Shown here: piece after piece, positions 35,377 through 44,307 of the stretch
Layout: every line of letters starts with the position of its first letter
Position numbering within the stretch: the stretch's first letter is position 1
Assembly (NCBI GenBank): GCA_036704825.1
Contig: JAUBSN010000011.1
Coordinates: 55,345 to 119,344, forward strand
Source: Microcoleus sp036704825
GTDB lineage: Bacteria; Cyanobacteriota; Cyanobacteriia; Cyanobacteriales; Microcoleaceae
Length of the DNA stretch: 64,000 nt
Direction: 5' to 3'
Notes under the pieces: generated by a model
Told to the model about the DNA's origin: nothing
Databases searched by the model: none
The model's input: only the letters and a program-made list of their open reading frames with translations
Program-made: the position numbers and the translations under genes

Positions 35377-35819
35377 GTAAAAAAGAAATTTTGGCTGCTT
35401 CAGAACAAGAAAGCGCGGGGTTAGTTGAGGAAATTGGCGAACTTAAGGAAATCTTGCGGGATGTTGCTCGAAAATTAACCCGGCTTGAGACTCAAGTCAA
35501 GCGGGGAGGGCTTTCTGCTGGGTCAAAAACTTCGGATATTTCCACTGGTGCTGATGTTAACAAACCTGCTAATTTATCGGCTAGAAATGTTCTAGAAGTT
35601 TATGAAGAACTGCGTTTACAAGCTAAGAATGGTAATGAAGAAGAAGTGAGGCAAAAATTGTTGGCAATGAGTGCAACTGACTTGAACTTGATGTGTTGCG
35701 AGTTAGGGATGCCGCCCAGCAGCAAGAATCCGTCCCGCAAAAAAATGTTCGAGCTAATTATTGGCAGAATTAAACAGAGTTTGAGGCTGTCGCGGCATAT
35801 CGACAGACAAACACTTTGA
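35373..35819 (+). CDS. small partner of the ParA-like ATPase
   Basis: 148 aa, not recognised. An N-terminal coiled coil is likely (GLVEEIGELKEILRDVARKLTRLETQVKRGG), followed by a Ser/Gly/Thr-rich linker and a helical C-terminal domain (LSARNVLEVYEELRLQAKNGNEEEVRQKLLAM ... PSRKKMFELIIGRIKQSLRL). The ATGA overlap with the ATPase gene implies coupled translation and a shared job, as with ParA/partner pairs that position cellular cargo. It lacks the C-terminal Trp of McdB, so it is probably not a carboxysome McdB. Confidence 0.7.
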   Translation: MSKKEILAASEQESAGLVEEIGELKEILRDVARKLTRLETQVKRGGLSAGSKTSDISTGADVNKPANLSARNVLEVYEELRLQAKNGNEEEVRQKLLAMSATDLNLMCCELGMPPSSKNPSRKKMFELIIGRIKQSLRLSRHIDRQTL

Positions 35820-35954
35820 ATCGAGCATTGCGAATTGGACACGGGTAATAGCTTGGAGTTAGAATTTGCCATATCCCCGCAGGATTTTAAGAAGTCGGAG
35901 ATATGAGGACTGAAAACTGTGAAAATTTAAAACTAAGGAGATGATATTGACAAA

Positions 35955-37223
35955 ATGCTTTTGAATAAATTATTGCGACTTAGTGCGATCGCCCTCATCT
36001 CCCCAACACTCTCAATCAGCTTGTTTTTGAGCCTTCAAAGCTCTCCCACAACCGCAGCCCAAAAACCAAAGATACTAGCGTTTACGGCCCTCCAGAGGCG
36101 CGGCAGCGAGGTGAGAAACAGTTTATTTGCAGTCAATGCTAGCAGTTCTTCCCGCCGCGAACTTTCACCCAATATAGATGTTAGCTATACCCTAGTTTGG
36201 TCGCCCAACGGCCAGCAGTTGGCTTTTGTTAGCGGAGACACCGACATCTATACAGTCAATGCTGACGGTTCCCGACTAACTAAACAGTTTGCTGGGGAGG
36301 CTTGCAAAGCAGCTAATTTTGAAATAGGTTGGTTTTCCAACAGTCAGAAGCTTGTTTTTGCCCGTTCTTGCGACGGTTTTACCTCTGATACTCCCGGCAG
36401 TCAGTCACTTTATATCAGCGATACTTCTGGTATTGGAGGAACTAAATTAGTTAGGAATTTGGAAGTAGGAGGAGTTCCACTTAAAACGGAAATTTCATCG
36501 CAATTTTACATTTCACCCGACGGCCAGCAGGTAGCATTTGTCAAGGATAAAAATATCTACAAAATGAATGCCGACGGTTCGGGAATAATCAAACTCACTA
36601 AAAGCCCTGGCGAATATATATCTGGTGGCAGTCAACTTGTTTGGTCGCCCGATCGTACAAAAATTGCTTTCCTGTTCGGCGCTTATCCCAAACAGCAAAT
36701 TTACACAATTAATGCCGATGGAACCAACCTCAAAAATTTGACAAACAACCCGCAACATGAGGTTTACAGCGTCAAACTATTTTGGTCGCCCGACAGCAGC
36801 CGTATTGCTTACTATTACAATAAACCCGGCGATTCATCAGGCGAACAGCAAGATATCTACCTGCTCGACATTAACCGGGGGACAGCCAAGAACATCACCC
36901 AAAAACCCAGAAACTACGACGCACTTTCGTGGTCGCCGGATAGCAAATTTATTGCCTTCGTCGCCGGAGAGTTCAACAATCAAAAACTCTACACGATCGA
37001 TGCTGGCGGGAACCAGCTAAATCAACTAGCTCCTCAGCTAAAACCGTCGGTAATTTCAGAATTATTTTGGTCTGCTGACCGCCAACAAATCGCTTTTATA
37101 TATAATGAAACGGAAGTAGAAAAAAGCAATTTGTATGTAATTAATCGCGACGGTTCGGCATTGACTAAATTGACAAACGAAAAGGATTTGAATGCTAGCA
37201 ATCCGGTTTGGCAACCGCAGTAA
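35955..37223 (+). CDS. secreted TolB-like beta-propeller protein
   Basis: 422 aa with an N-terminal signal peptide (LLRLSAIALISPTLSISLFLSLQSSPTTAAQ). Six or so PD40-type blades follow, with repeated WSPNGQQLAFVS, SPDGQQVAFVK, WSPDRTKIAFL, WSPDSSRIAYY, WSPDSKFIAFV and WSADRQQIAFI, each followed by Y-x-I/V-N-x-D-G-S turns. No catalytic domain is attached, so it is probably a periplasmic interaction scaffold. A purine-rich AAGGAGATGATATTGACAAA precedes the ATG. It follows the ParA pair by 135 bp. Confidence 0.85.
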   Translation: MLLNKLLRLSAIALISPTLSISLFLSLQSSPTTAAQKPKILAFTALQRRGSEVRNSLFAVNASSSSRRELSPNIDVSYTLVWSPNGQQLAFVSGDTDIYTVNADGSRLTKQFAGEACKAANFEIGWFSNSQKLVFARSCDGFTSDTPGSQSLYISDTSGIGGTKLVRNLEVGGVPLKTEISSQFYISPDGQQVAFVKDKNIYKMNADGSGIIKLTKSPGEYISGGSQLVWSPDRTKIAFLFGAYPKQQIYTINADGTNLKNLTNNPQHEVYSVKLFWSPDSSRIAYYYNKPGDSSGEQQDIYLLDINRGTAKNITQKPRNYDALSWSPDSKFIAFVAGEFNNQKLYTIDAGGNQLNQLAPQLKPSVISELFWSADRQQIAFIYNETEVEKSNLYVINRDGSALTKLTNEKDLNASNPVWQPQ

Positions 37224-37363
37224 AGTTAAAAACCCAAATATGCTGTAAGGATGGTTTTAGCACAGATAAACCCAGCACGACGGGCTACATTGGCATTCCC
37301 CCGCAGCGAAAGCGGGTTAGCGAACAAGAAAGAATACACCAAACTCAACACTCAAAACTCTTT

Positions 37364-39028
37364 TCAAATTGGGGAAGATGCAATAATTTTTTTCTCTTTT
37401 AATGGCTGGTGAAGTAGCAATTCATTTGACTCAACCTCCTGGTTTTTTTCATCCTGCACCTGTTTATCAATTTTGGGCAACTTTAAAATCGCCCCAGCTA
37501 AAACCCAATAATACACGGACACTGGATCTACATCTAGCGGATAGTATTGAGTATTGATCGTAATAAATCCAACAAACACCCAAAAACTTGCTCCGTAACT
37601 CCGCAAACTTTTGTCCTTGACAGATCGGTAAGCTCTAAAAGTTAGAAAAGCCAAGTGTAAAACCATGATTTGAAAAGCAATCATTCCCGGATAACCGAGT
37701 TCGTAAATCAACTTAGGTTGGAAAGTTTCAATTAGCTGCGTGGTCCCAAATATTCGCGTTGAATTAGTTGCTCGTCCCACACCTCTACCGAAAGGTCTGT
37801 CAATGATAAAATTGTTGCTCTGCTCGAATTGATTAAAGAGAAACTGCTGGGGCGGTGCAGCATTCCAGCGGCTAACAAAACTGTCCCACCGCTGCTCGAT
37901 AATTCCCGGGTTAATAGCTGCACCGACAAATAGCAGAATCGCCAGTCCTGCACCGATGGGAATAAATCGTTTGAAATTAACTAATTGACCGGTGAGAACT
38001 AGCAGGATTGCTGTAGCAAGGGGAACCATAATTAAAGCAGCTCTTTGACCGGAAATAACTGCATTTGCAAATACTAATGCCATGCCAAATAAACCGATAA
38101 CTCGCCACCAGAATGAAGGGTCGCAAAAGGCAGAGGCAAAGGTTAAAAAAGCATTAGAAATCAAAAACCACGCCCATTGCCAAGGCGCGACAAAAGTTCC
38201 CGGCAAGCGGACAAACTTGACTTCTGGACTGAACACCAAGGAACCGCCGACAAAACATCTAGCTTCCAGCGTTGCTTTATATAATTCTGCTCCGATCATT
38301 CCTCTGGTTCCCGCACACTTTCCACTTTGCAGCAACAGGTACTGAATCAAACCGAGAAGGCAGCAAACGATCGCCAAAACGACGTGCATTCGACTAAAAA
38401 ACACCAAATCCTTCTTAGTGCGGAGTAGATAATAGGTACAAGCAATCAGCGGTATGTAACCTATCAATACTTTTAAGCCGAGAATGCCTTGCAGAATGGG
38501 TTTGTCGCCCCCCCTAGGGTTGAGCTGCATCTCCCCGTTGACAAAAATTAAAGTCAGCATTGCCATCATCAACAGGATGCTGAAGGTAGAAAGCATTTGT
38601 TTGGGAATGAACAGGGGCAACTGTTTCTTTTTGCAGCTTTGAATTAGGGCGATGAGAGCTGGTATGTAGAAAGCATCTTTTGCTACTTGAAATGCAGCAT
38701 TCCCGCCGCCAATTGCGTAAGTAATTGTACCGCTGACAGGCAAGTAAATTAGAAAAGTCCACAAAGCTTGACGGGGGTATTTGTAGGAAAGCAGCAAGAT
38801 GGCTGCTGCAGTGCCTCCTGCAATAGCAATCTTAGGGCCGGCTACGAAAAACAGGAGGATGCTGAGAGCAACGGTGACTAAGCAGCTTATGGCGATCGCC
38901 TGCATCAATTCATTGCGCTTTTGTGAAATTTTGCGTTTTTGTGCAGCTACTTCTTTTTTGCTTAGCGCTGTTGTTTTTTCGCTGTGCTTGTGTTTGGATT
39001 TCTTGGATTTGCGCTTGGTTTTCAACAT
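37364..39028 (-). CDS. polytopic O-antigen-ligase/polymerase-like protein, possibly HpsL
   Basis: 554 aa from the ATG at 39028, which has GAAAGG six bases upstream; the longer frame lacks a signal. The very basic Lys/Ser N-terminus (MLKTKRKSKKSKHKHS) is followed by about 12 membrane segments and a large loop holding the PRGG and LPGTFVAPWQW blocks, as in Wzy/O-antigen ligase-like proteins. The basic head and loop remind me of HpsL of the hormogonium polysaccharide locus, but no other hps gene is present, so that name is a guess. The C-terminus is a charged cytoplasmic tail. Confidence 0.65.
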   Translation of the reverse strand: MLKTKRKSKKSKHKHSEKTTALSKKEVAAQKRKISQKRNELMQAIAISCLVTVALSILLFFVAGPKIAIAGGTAAAILLLSYKYPRQALWTFLIYLPVSGTITYAIGGGNAAFQVAKDAFYIPALIALIQSCKKKQLPLFIPKQMLSTFSILLMMAMLTLIFVNGEMQLNPRGGDKPILQGILGLKVLIGYIPLIACTYYLLRTKKDLVFFSRMHVVLAIVCCLLGLIQYLLLQSGKCAGTRGMIGAELYKATLEARCFVGGSLVFSPEVKFVRLPGTFVAPWQWAWFLISNAFLTFASAFCDPSFWWRVIGLFGMALVFANAVISGQRAALIMVPLATAILLVLTGQLVNFKRFIPIGAGLAILLFVGAAINPGIIEQRWDSFVSRWNAAPPQQFLFNQFEQSNNFIIDRPFGRGVGRATNSTRIFGTTQLIETFQPKLIYELGYPGMIAFQIMVLHLAFLTFRAYRSVKDKSLRSYGASFWVFVGFITINTQYYPLDVDPVSVYYWVLAGAILKLPKIDKQVQDEKNQEVESNELLLHQPLKEKKIIASSPI

Positions 39029-39587
39029 ATAGCCTTTCGAGCGAAAGATGAGGTACTCTAGGGGATAGGGCGTAGGGGATAAGCCAAACCGGGCATAGGC
39101 CTGGAGCGGGCATAGGGCATACCTCACCACGCTTGAGAACTGCTGTACAGCAGAAGGAAGAAGGAAGTTCGGCAGCGGATTCGCTTGCGTCGGATGTAAC
39201 GGATGTCAGGAACAAGGAGGGAACAAGGAAGAGGGATTTAGTTGCCTAAGAGAGAAAGAAGAAGCAATCGAGTCCTGATGTTTGTGCAATTAAGAACTTC
39301 CTCCCGTCAGGGCTGTTCCTAGAATTTTTATAAGGCACTTATGTAGCAGGCGGAAGACACTCTGATATAGAAGGCTGGAGATTTAGAAGGTAAAAGGCAG
39401 AAGGAATAGAAGAAAAAAAAATTCGGCAGATGTGGTTAGTTATTCTTCAAGTCAAGATCGAGAAAAAGTCTCGGTCCAGATTGTCGGTGTGACGCGGACA
39501 CAAATTACACTGGCGACCTTGTAGAATATAACTGCTGCATCTATAATGTACAAATCTCGAAAAAATAATATTAATCTAGCGGTGAAT
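39029..39587. other. 559-bp gap between membrane protein and DUF1400 gene
   Basis: Contains short repeats (GGGCATAGG, GAAGGAAGAAGGAAG) and no supported ORF. It holds divergent promoters. Confidence 0.4.
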
Positions 39588-40289
39588 ATGAAATTAACAA
39601 AATTTGTACCGATCGGCATTGCCCTACTTTTAGGAGCAAGCGGGAGCATATTATCTAGCAACAGTAGAGCATTAGGGGCAGAAAAAGTTGTCCTCACATT
39701 TGGCCCCCTCAGACAAGGCATCAATATCAGCGACTTAGAAGACTTTGCTAAAAACGGCACGACGACGCCAACCCTCCAACAAATTATCCGGTTCTCCAAA
39801 ATGGACGCGCAAATACTGCGGGGGTTCATGGGTTTAGAAATTGGTTTAAAGCCTGCTAATCTGGCGAGGGTAGTTTACAGCACCCCAGGAGAAAAAATCA
39901 CTGACGACATCGGTCAAGCAATTCGGACTCAGCGCCGCACAGAAAGCGGGAAAGCTTTGCGGGCAGCGGTGATCCTGGCATCCGGGGATGACGGTAAGGT
40001 ATCGCTGCTAGAAATCTTGAAAAAGTATCCTCTCGACGAGGTTTACGTAGATGTTGCCAGCCTTCGCACCGCCGTTGGGAAAGTTCAGAGTATAGCAGGA
40101 ACTCTGCGAAGCCTGCTTCAAGATGTGACGAACTCGACAAATCGCACAACTGAAACAACTCGCACCGAAAGTCCGATCGCACCTCGCCGCAGCGTGCAGC
40201 CAACAACTCCGCCTCCCGCACCGCGCCGCGCCGCCCCCTTGCCAGCACCCGCACCGCAGCCTGTGACGCCTGTCAGAGGGCTTTGGTAA
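39588..40289 (+). CDS. DUF1400-domain exported protein
   Basis: 233 aa from ATG 39588 (frame open to 39546). A signal peptide (FVPIGIALLLGASGSILSSNSRALGAE) is followed by the DUF1400 block: EKVVLTFGPLRQGINISDLEDFAKNGTTTPTLQQIIRF and LARVVYSTPGEKITDDIGQAIRT...GKALRAAVILASGDDGKVSLLEILKKYP. In cyanobacteria this domain often precedes an alpha/beta-hydrolase; here it stands alone, ending in a Pro/Arg/Ala-rich tail. Function unknown; probably periplasmic. Confidence 0.8.
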   Translation: MKLTKFVPIGIALLLGASGSILSSNSRALGAEKVVLTFGPLRQGINISDLEDFAKNGTTTPTLQQIIRFSKMDAQILRGFMGLEIGLKPANLARVVYSTPGEKITDDIGQAIRTQRRTESGKALRAAVILASGDDGKVSLLEILKKYPLDEVYVDVASLRTAVGKVQSIAGTLRSLLQDVTNSTNRTTETTRTESPIAPRRSVQPTTPPPAPRRAAPLPAPAPQPVTPVRGLW

Positions 40290-40444
40290 AAAAAATTATA
40301 AGAAAAATCAAAATGCGTCCTAGGAGCGGGTAGAAGCGGCTGTTGTGGCATTCTGGAGACACTTTTGAAACCCAACTCGCCCCCGCCCTACCCCAATCCC
40401 AACCCCCAAGAGGGTTAGGACTTTTGTGAAAACTCCCAAAGCAA

Positions 40445-41341
40445 TCAATTGTTCTTTAGCAATTTTTTGAGCAACTTAGGAATCTCTGAAGGTCGAGCCG
40501 CCACAGGTATTTCCGCCTCTTCAAAGGCTGCCATTTTGTTTGGGACTGTAACTCCAAAGGCTTTCTGGGCAGCCGCCCGAGAACTGATCAGGATGCCGGC
40601 GTGGCCCAAAGACGGTCCCTTGGGAGCGTAGCGGCCGGCGAGATAAGCAACCACGGGTTTGTCGATCGCCGAGGCGATGTAAGAAGCAGCAGCTTGTTCG
40701 CTCCACCCGCCAACTTCCCCCACCAAAACCATCGCTTCGGTACTGTCGTCTTCGTCCAAAAGTTGCAGCCACTGCATAAAAGAAGAACCGACAATCGCGT
40801 CGCAGCCAATACAAACCGCCATCGACTGTCCCAATCGGGCCTCTGTTAGTTCTAGGGCAACTTCGTAAGTCAAAGTGCTGCTGCGGCTGATTACTCCCAC
40901 CGGGCCGGGAGTGTAAAATTCCTTGGGGTGAGTTCCCAGCAGCAGTTTGTCGGGCACAACAATCCCCGGACTGTTGGGCCCGATTACCAAAGTTTCCGTG
41001 GCTTCTGCTTTTCTGACTAAGTGCACCATATCCAGAGGAGGCACTCCCCCAGTAACGATCGCGATTTGCCGAATTCCTCCGGCGATCGCTTCTAAAGCAG
41101 CATCCAGCACCGAGTAAGCGTCTACCAAAATTACCGCAGTGTCAACGTGACCCACTGCCGCGACTGCTTGTTCTACCAAATCAAAAATCGGAATTCCCTC
41201 GACTTCCAGCCCCCCCCGACCGGGACTGACACCGGCGACTACATTGGTGCCGTATGCTTTCATCATCAGGGCGGCGCGGGTGGACGCGGGAGATTCTGTA
41301 ATGCCCTGTACTAGGACTTTGCTTTCAGGAGTTAAATTCAT
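40445..41341 (-). CDS. sucD: succinyl-CoA synthetase alpha subunit
   Basis: 298 aa from the ATG at 41341. The open frame extends to 41377, but that part is IS left-end DNA. It interconverts succinyl-CoA and succinate with ATP/GDP. CoA-binding fold VLVQGITESPASTRAALMMKAYGTNVVAGVSPGRGG and the phosphohistidine loop PKGPSLGHAGILIS are visible, so the active His is present. Normally translated together with sucC; here an insertion of about 1.3 kb separates them and replaces the natural upstream region. Expression may depend on readthrough or a promoter within the element. Confidence 0.93.
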   Translation of the reverse strand: MNLTPESKVLVQGITESPASTRAALMMKAYGTNVVAGVSPGRGGLEVEGIPIFDLVEQAVAAVGHVDTAVILVDAYSVLDAALEAIAGGIRQIAIVTGGVPPLDMVHLVRKAEATETLVIGPNSPGIVVPDKLLLGTHPKEFYTPGPVGVISRSSTLTYEVALELTEARLGQSMAVCIGCDAIVGSSFMQWLQLLDEDDSTEAMVLVGEVGGWSEQAAASYIASAIDKPVVAYLAGRYAPKGPSLGHAGILISSRAAAQKAFGVTVPNKMAAFEEAEIPVAARPSEIPKLLKKLLKNN

Positions 41342-41359
41342 CGAAAATTGTGGGTGGAA

Positions 41360-42651
41360 ACCCCGTGCTTCTAGCACGGCTTTACATTAGAACCTACATA
41401 TCTCACGGAATAATAGCTACAATGTGAGACATGACACAGAGAGCCTTTAAGTACCGCTTCTATCCCACGCCTGAGCAAGAAACCTTGCTCAGACGAACGA
41501 TGGGCTGTACTCGTTTGGTCTACAATCGCGCCCTTGCTGTGAGAACACAGGCTTGGTACGACGAGAAAAAACGAGTCGGTTACAGCGATACTTCGGCATT
41601 GTTGACTGAATGGAAAAAGCAAGAGGACTTGCAATTTCTCACTGAGGTTAGCTGTGTACCATTGCAGCAAGGATTGAGACATCTTCAGAAAGCGTTCTCG
41701 AATTTCTTTGAGGGACGGGCGAAATATCCAACCTTCAAGAAGAAACGAAACGGTGGGAGTGCAGAGTTTACCAAGTCTGCATTCAAGTTCAGAAACGGGC
41801 AAGTGTTCTGAGCCAAGTGTTCTGAGCCGTTGCCGATTCGCTGGAGTCGAGAATTGCCCAAAGGCGCAACACCAACAACTATCACGGTGAAGCTCACGAG
41901 AGCTGGAAGATGGACAGTTTCCTTGCTGGTGGATGTGGAGATTGAACCATTGCCGAAATGCTCCAACGAGATTGGGGTTGATTTGGGTGTCACAAGTCTG
42001 GTTGCTTTGAGTGAGGGTGAAAAGATTGCCAATCCCAAAGGCTTTAATGCAAAACGCCGCAAACTCAAGAAAGCTCAAAAGGCATTGAGTCGAAAGCAGA
42101 AAGGGTCGAACAATCGCCACAAAGCACGGCTTAAAGTCGCAAAGGTGCATCAAGAAATTGCTGATGCCAGAAAGGATTTTCTTCACAAGCTGACGATTCG
42201 ATTGGTACGTGAAAATCAAACGATTGCCGTCGAAGATTTGGCCCTCAAGAATATGGTCAAGAATCGGAAGCTTGCTCTTTCTATCACTGACGCAAGTTGG
42301 GGTGAGTTGGTCAGGCAGCTTGAATACAAGTGTGACTGGTACGGTCGCACGTTGGTCAAGATTGACCGATGGTTTCCAAGTTCTAAGCGATGCGGCAAGT
42401 GCGGTAACATCGTTGAAAAACTGCCCTTGAATATTCGTGAATGGGACTGCCCGAATTGTGGCGCACACCATGACCGAGATATCAACGCCGCACAAAACAT
42501 TCTTGCCGCAGGGCTTGCGGTAAAAGTCTGTGGAGCGACGACGAACGTAAGACCGGATAGGCATAAGTCTGATGGCAGTTGCGATGAAGCAGAAAGATCT
42601 AAGAAGTGATTCTTGGAATCACCGTGGCGTAAGCGGGCGTGAGGATGTCAA
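41360..42651 (+). mobile_element. IS200/IS605-group (IS1341-like, tnpB-only) insertion between sucC and sucD
   Basis: Contains one tnpB-type gene and no tnpA. A left-end hairpin CCGTGCT-TCT-AGCACGG (41363-41379) and a right end GAATCACCGTGGCG...GCGTGAGGATGTCAA (to 42651) resemble the subterminal structures of these elements. No target duplication is expected. Exact ends are estimated. It is inserted antisense to the sucC-sucD pair. Confidence 0.75.
41431..42609 (+). pseudogene. tnpB: TnpB (RNA-guided nuclease, IS605 group) with in-frame stop
   Basis: Continuous frame from ATG 41431 to 42609 apart from TGA at 41809-41811 after RNGQVF; about 392 codons. RuvC motifs are intact: GVDLGVTSLVAL (Asp), IAVEDLALKNM (Glu), HHDRDINAAQNI (Asp), with a CGKCG...CPNCG zinc finger between. 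The N-terminal MTQRAFKYRFYPTPEQETLLRRTMGCTRLVYN is typical. The stop sits in two perfect adjacent copies of AAGTGTTCTGAGCC (41801-41828), of which the second reads KCSEP. A one-base change (e.g. TTA to TGA) would explain it. A single stop makes loss of function likely but recent. Confidence 0.85.
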
Positions 42652-42740
42652 TTTTTCCCACTTGACACTCGATCTTTAAAAAGCAGAAGGCCTTCGTCTG
42701 TGCATAACTCTTGTCTTTTGCCTCACGACTGCTGCTGTCG

Positions 42741-43970
42741 CTACTTGGCGGAGGATACAGAAGCGGCCGCGGCCTCATCCAAAGTGCTAGCTAGCTGCAC
42801 CGGCAACTGTCCCAAACGCTTTTTAACAGCATCAGCATCGAGCTCTACCAGCCGCAGCACAACTTGGATGTGGCGGTTAGCGCGAGCTTTCCGTTCCAAA
42901 TAGCCGGCTACTGCAGCGATTATTTCCTCGGTCTTGGAGGCGCTGCCCAAAATATTTACAAGTATCACCTTAACGCTTTTATCCTGAGCGACTAACTCCA
43001 GACCCAACTCTACGCGATCGCGCAGGGCATTTGCGGCATCGCAGCGGTCTAGGGAACCAACATTCACAAAATTAGCTGGTTTTCCTCCTTGGTGGGTTAC
43101 AGCATCTAGAGTTGCCATTGTCAGGCCCACTCCGTTGCACAAAATCGCGATAGTCCCGTCTAGTTCAATTAATTGCAGGGATTCGGAATTCGAGATTGGG
43201 GATTTAGATTTGGGGTCAAACTCCGGCGACTGCTGAACATTGGACTGGGAATGGGGGCGATCGTCTGGGGCATGGGGACTTATTCTTTCCCGTGCCAACC
43301 CGCTGTTTTGCCTCTTCCCCGATAGTGCGGCCAAATCTGGATGCCGCCCCAATGCATCGTCGTTGGCGGTGACTTTACCGTCTAAAGCCATTACCTCTCC
43401 CGTGGGACTGATGCCGAGAGGATTGATTTCTACTAAATCTAAATCTTTTTCGACAAACAGCCGGTACATTTTTTCGACAATAGTGCTCACCGATTGAATC
43501 AAGTCTCCCTGCAATCCCATTTTCAGCGTGAGACGCCTCGCGTAGAATGGGGAAAATTCTTGATCTACGGCAACTTGCTGCATTTGCTCGATCGACCCTT
43601 CGACATCCATACCTCCTTGGCTCGAACCCAGAAGCACGGGGCGCCGCGCTACGGGATCTAAGAGTACCGCTAAGTACAATTCTCGGTCGGCGTTGTACTT
43701 TGCTTCTGCCAGCAGGACTTGGGGATATTCACTCTCGATCGGCAAATTAAAAATTGTTTGAGCGGCTGCTACTGCATCGATCGTATTTTCCACAAACTTG
43801 ATACCGCCCGCCCGGCCCCGTCCCCCAGCCCGCACTTGCGATTTGAGTACAACGGGGTAAGGAATTTTCAGTCCTTTGAGGTCGGCGGGATTGTCAATCC
43901 GCTGCGACGGCAAAATCGGAATTGCCATCTGGCGAAATAAAGATTTAGCTTGGTACTCTAACAAATCCAT
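42741..43970 (-). CDS. sucC: succinyl-CoA synthetase beta subunit (ADP/GDP-forming)
   Basis: 409 aa from ATG 43970 (the frame is open two codons upstream). ATP-grasp domain MDLLEYQAKSLFRQMAIPILPSQRI...VLKSQVRAGGRGRAGGIKFV and the Mg site DLVEINPLGISPTGEVMALDGKVTANDDALGRHPDL are intact; the C-terminal CoA-ligase half has ILCNGVGLTMATLDAV and NFVNVGSLDRCDAANALR. Between the halves there is a low-complexity insert of about 45 residues (RPHSQSNVQQSPEFDPKSKS) partly from GGGATTT-like repeats. Partner of sucD across the inserted IS. Confidence 0.93.
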   Translation of the reverse strand: MDLLEYQAKSLFRQMAIPILPSQRIDNPADLKGLKIPYPVVLKSQVRAGGRGRAGGIKFVENTIDAVAAAQTIFNLPIESEYPQVLLAEAKYNADRELYLAVLLDPVARRPVLLGSSQGGMDVEGSIEQMQQVAVDQEFSPFYARRLTLKMGLQGDLIQSVSTIVEKMYRLFVEKDLDLVEINPLGISPTGEVMALDGKVTANDDALGRHPDLAALSGKRQNSGLARERISPHAPDDRPHSQSNVQQSPEFDPKSKSPISNSESLQLIELDGTIAILCNGVGLTMATLDAVTHQGGKPANFVNVGSLDRCDAANALRDRVELGLELVAQDKSVKVILVNILGSASKTEEIIAAVAGYLERKARANRHIQVVLRLVELDADAVKKRLGQLPVQLASTLDEAAAASVSSAK

Positions 43971-43976
43971 TATCAA

Positions 43977-44307
43977 TTACGGGTGACGGGTAGTTGGCAA
44001 CAAGCAATTCGTCCTAATTGGCAATTCATAATTAATAGATAGTAATTGGTTTTTTGTCAAGTTAAAAGTTAAAAATTCGCGCTTTTATCTTTTAATTTTA
44101 GACTTTTGTACTGCCGATTACTGATTCGCTATTACCGCTCGCCTATTACCTATTACCTAAGCTGTTTCAAAGTGTTTTTTTCTCGGAATTGCCAAATTTT
44201 ACTCTGAGGCTCTGGCGGGGAGATATTTGGCGAGCGTTGGTGTTTTTTTGTCTCAGAAAATCTTCGGACGTTCGGCGATACTGTGCCGAGATATTTCTGC
44301 CAATTGT
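43977..44307. other. gap between mgdA-like gene and sucC
   Basis: Includes TATTACC/TATTACT heptamer-like repeats (about 44113-44160). Promoter region of sucC on the minus strand. No gene seen. Confidence 0.45.

Noticed and set aside
35373..35819. McdB (carboxysome positioning) identity for the ParA partner
   Set aside because: No C-terminal conserved Trp or Gln-rich centre, and no carboxysome genes nearby.
41371..42564. 397-codon minus-strand ORF opposite tnpB
   Set aside because: Mirror frame of the tnpB gene; no similarity, while the plus strand has full TnpB motifs.
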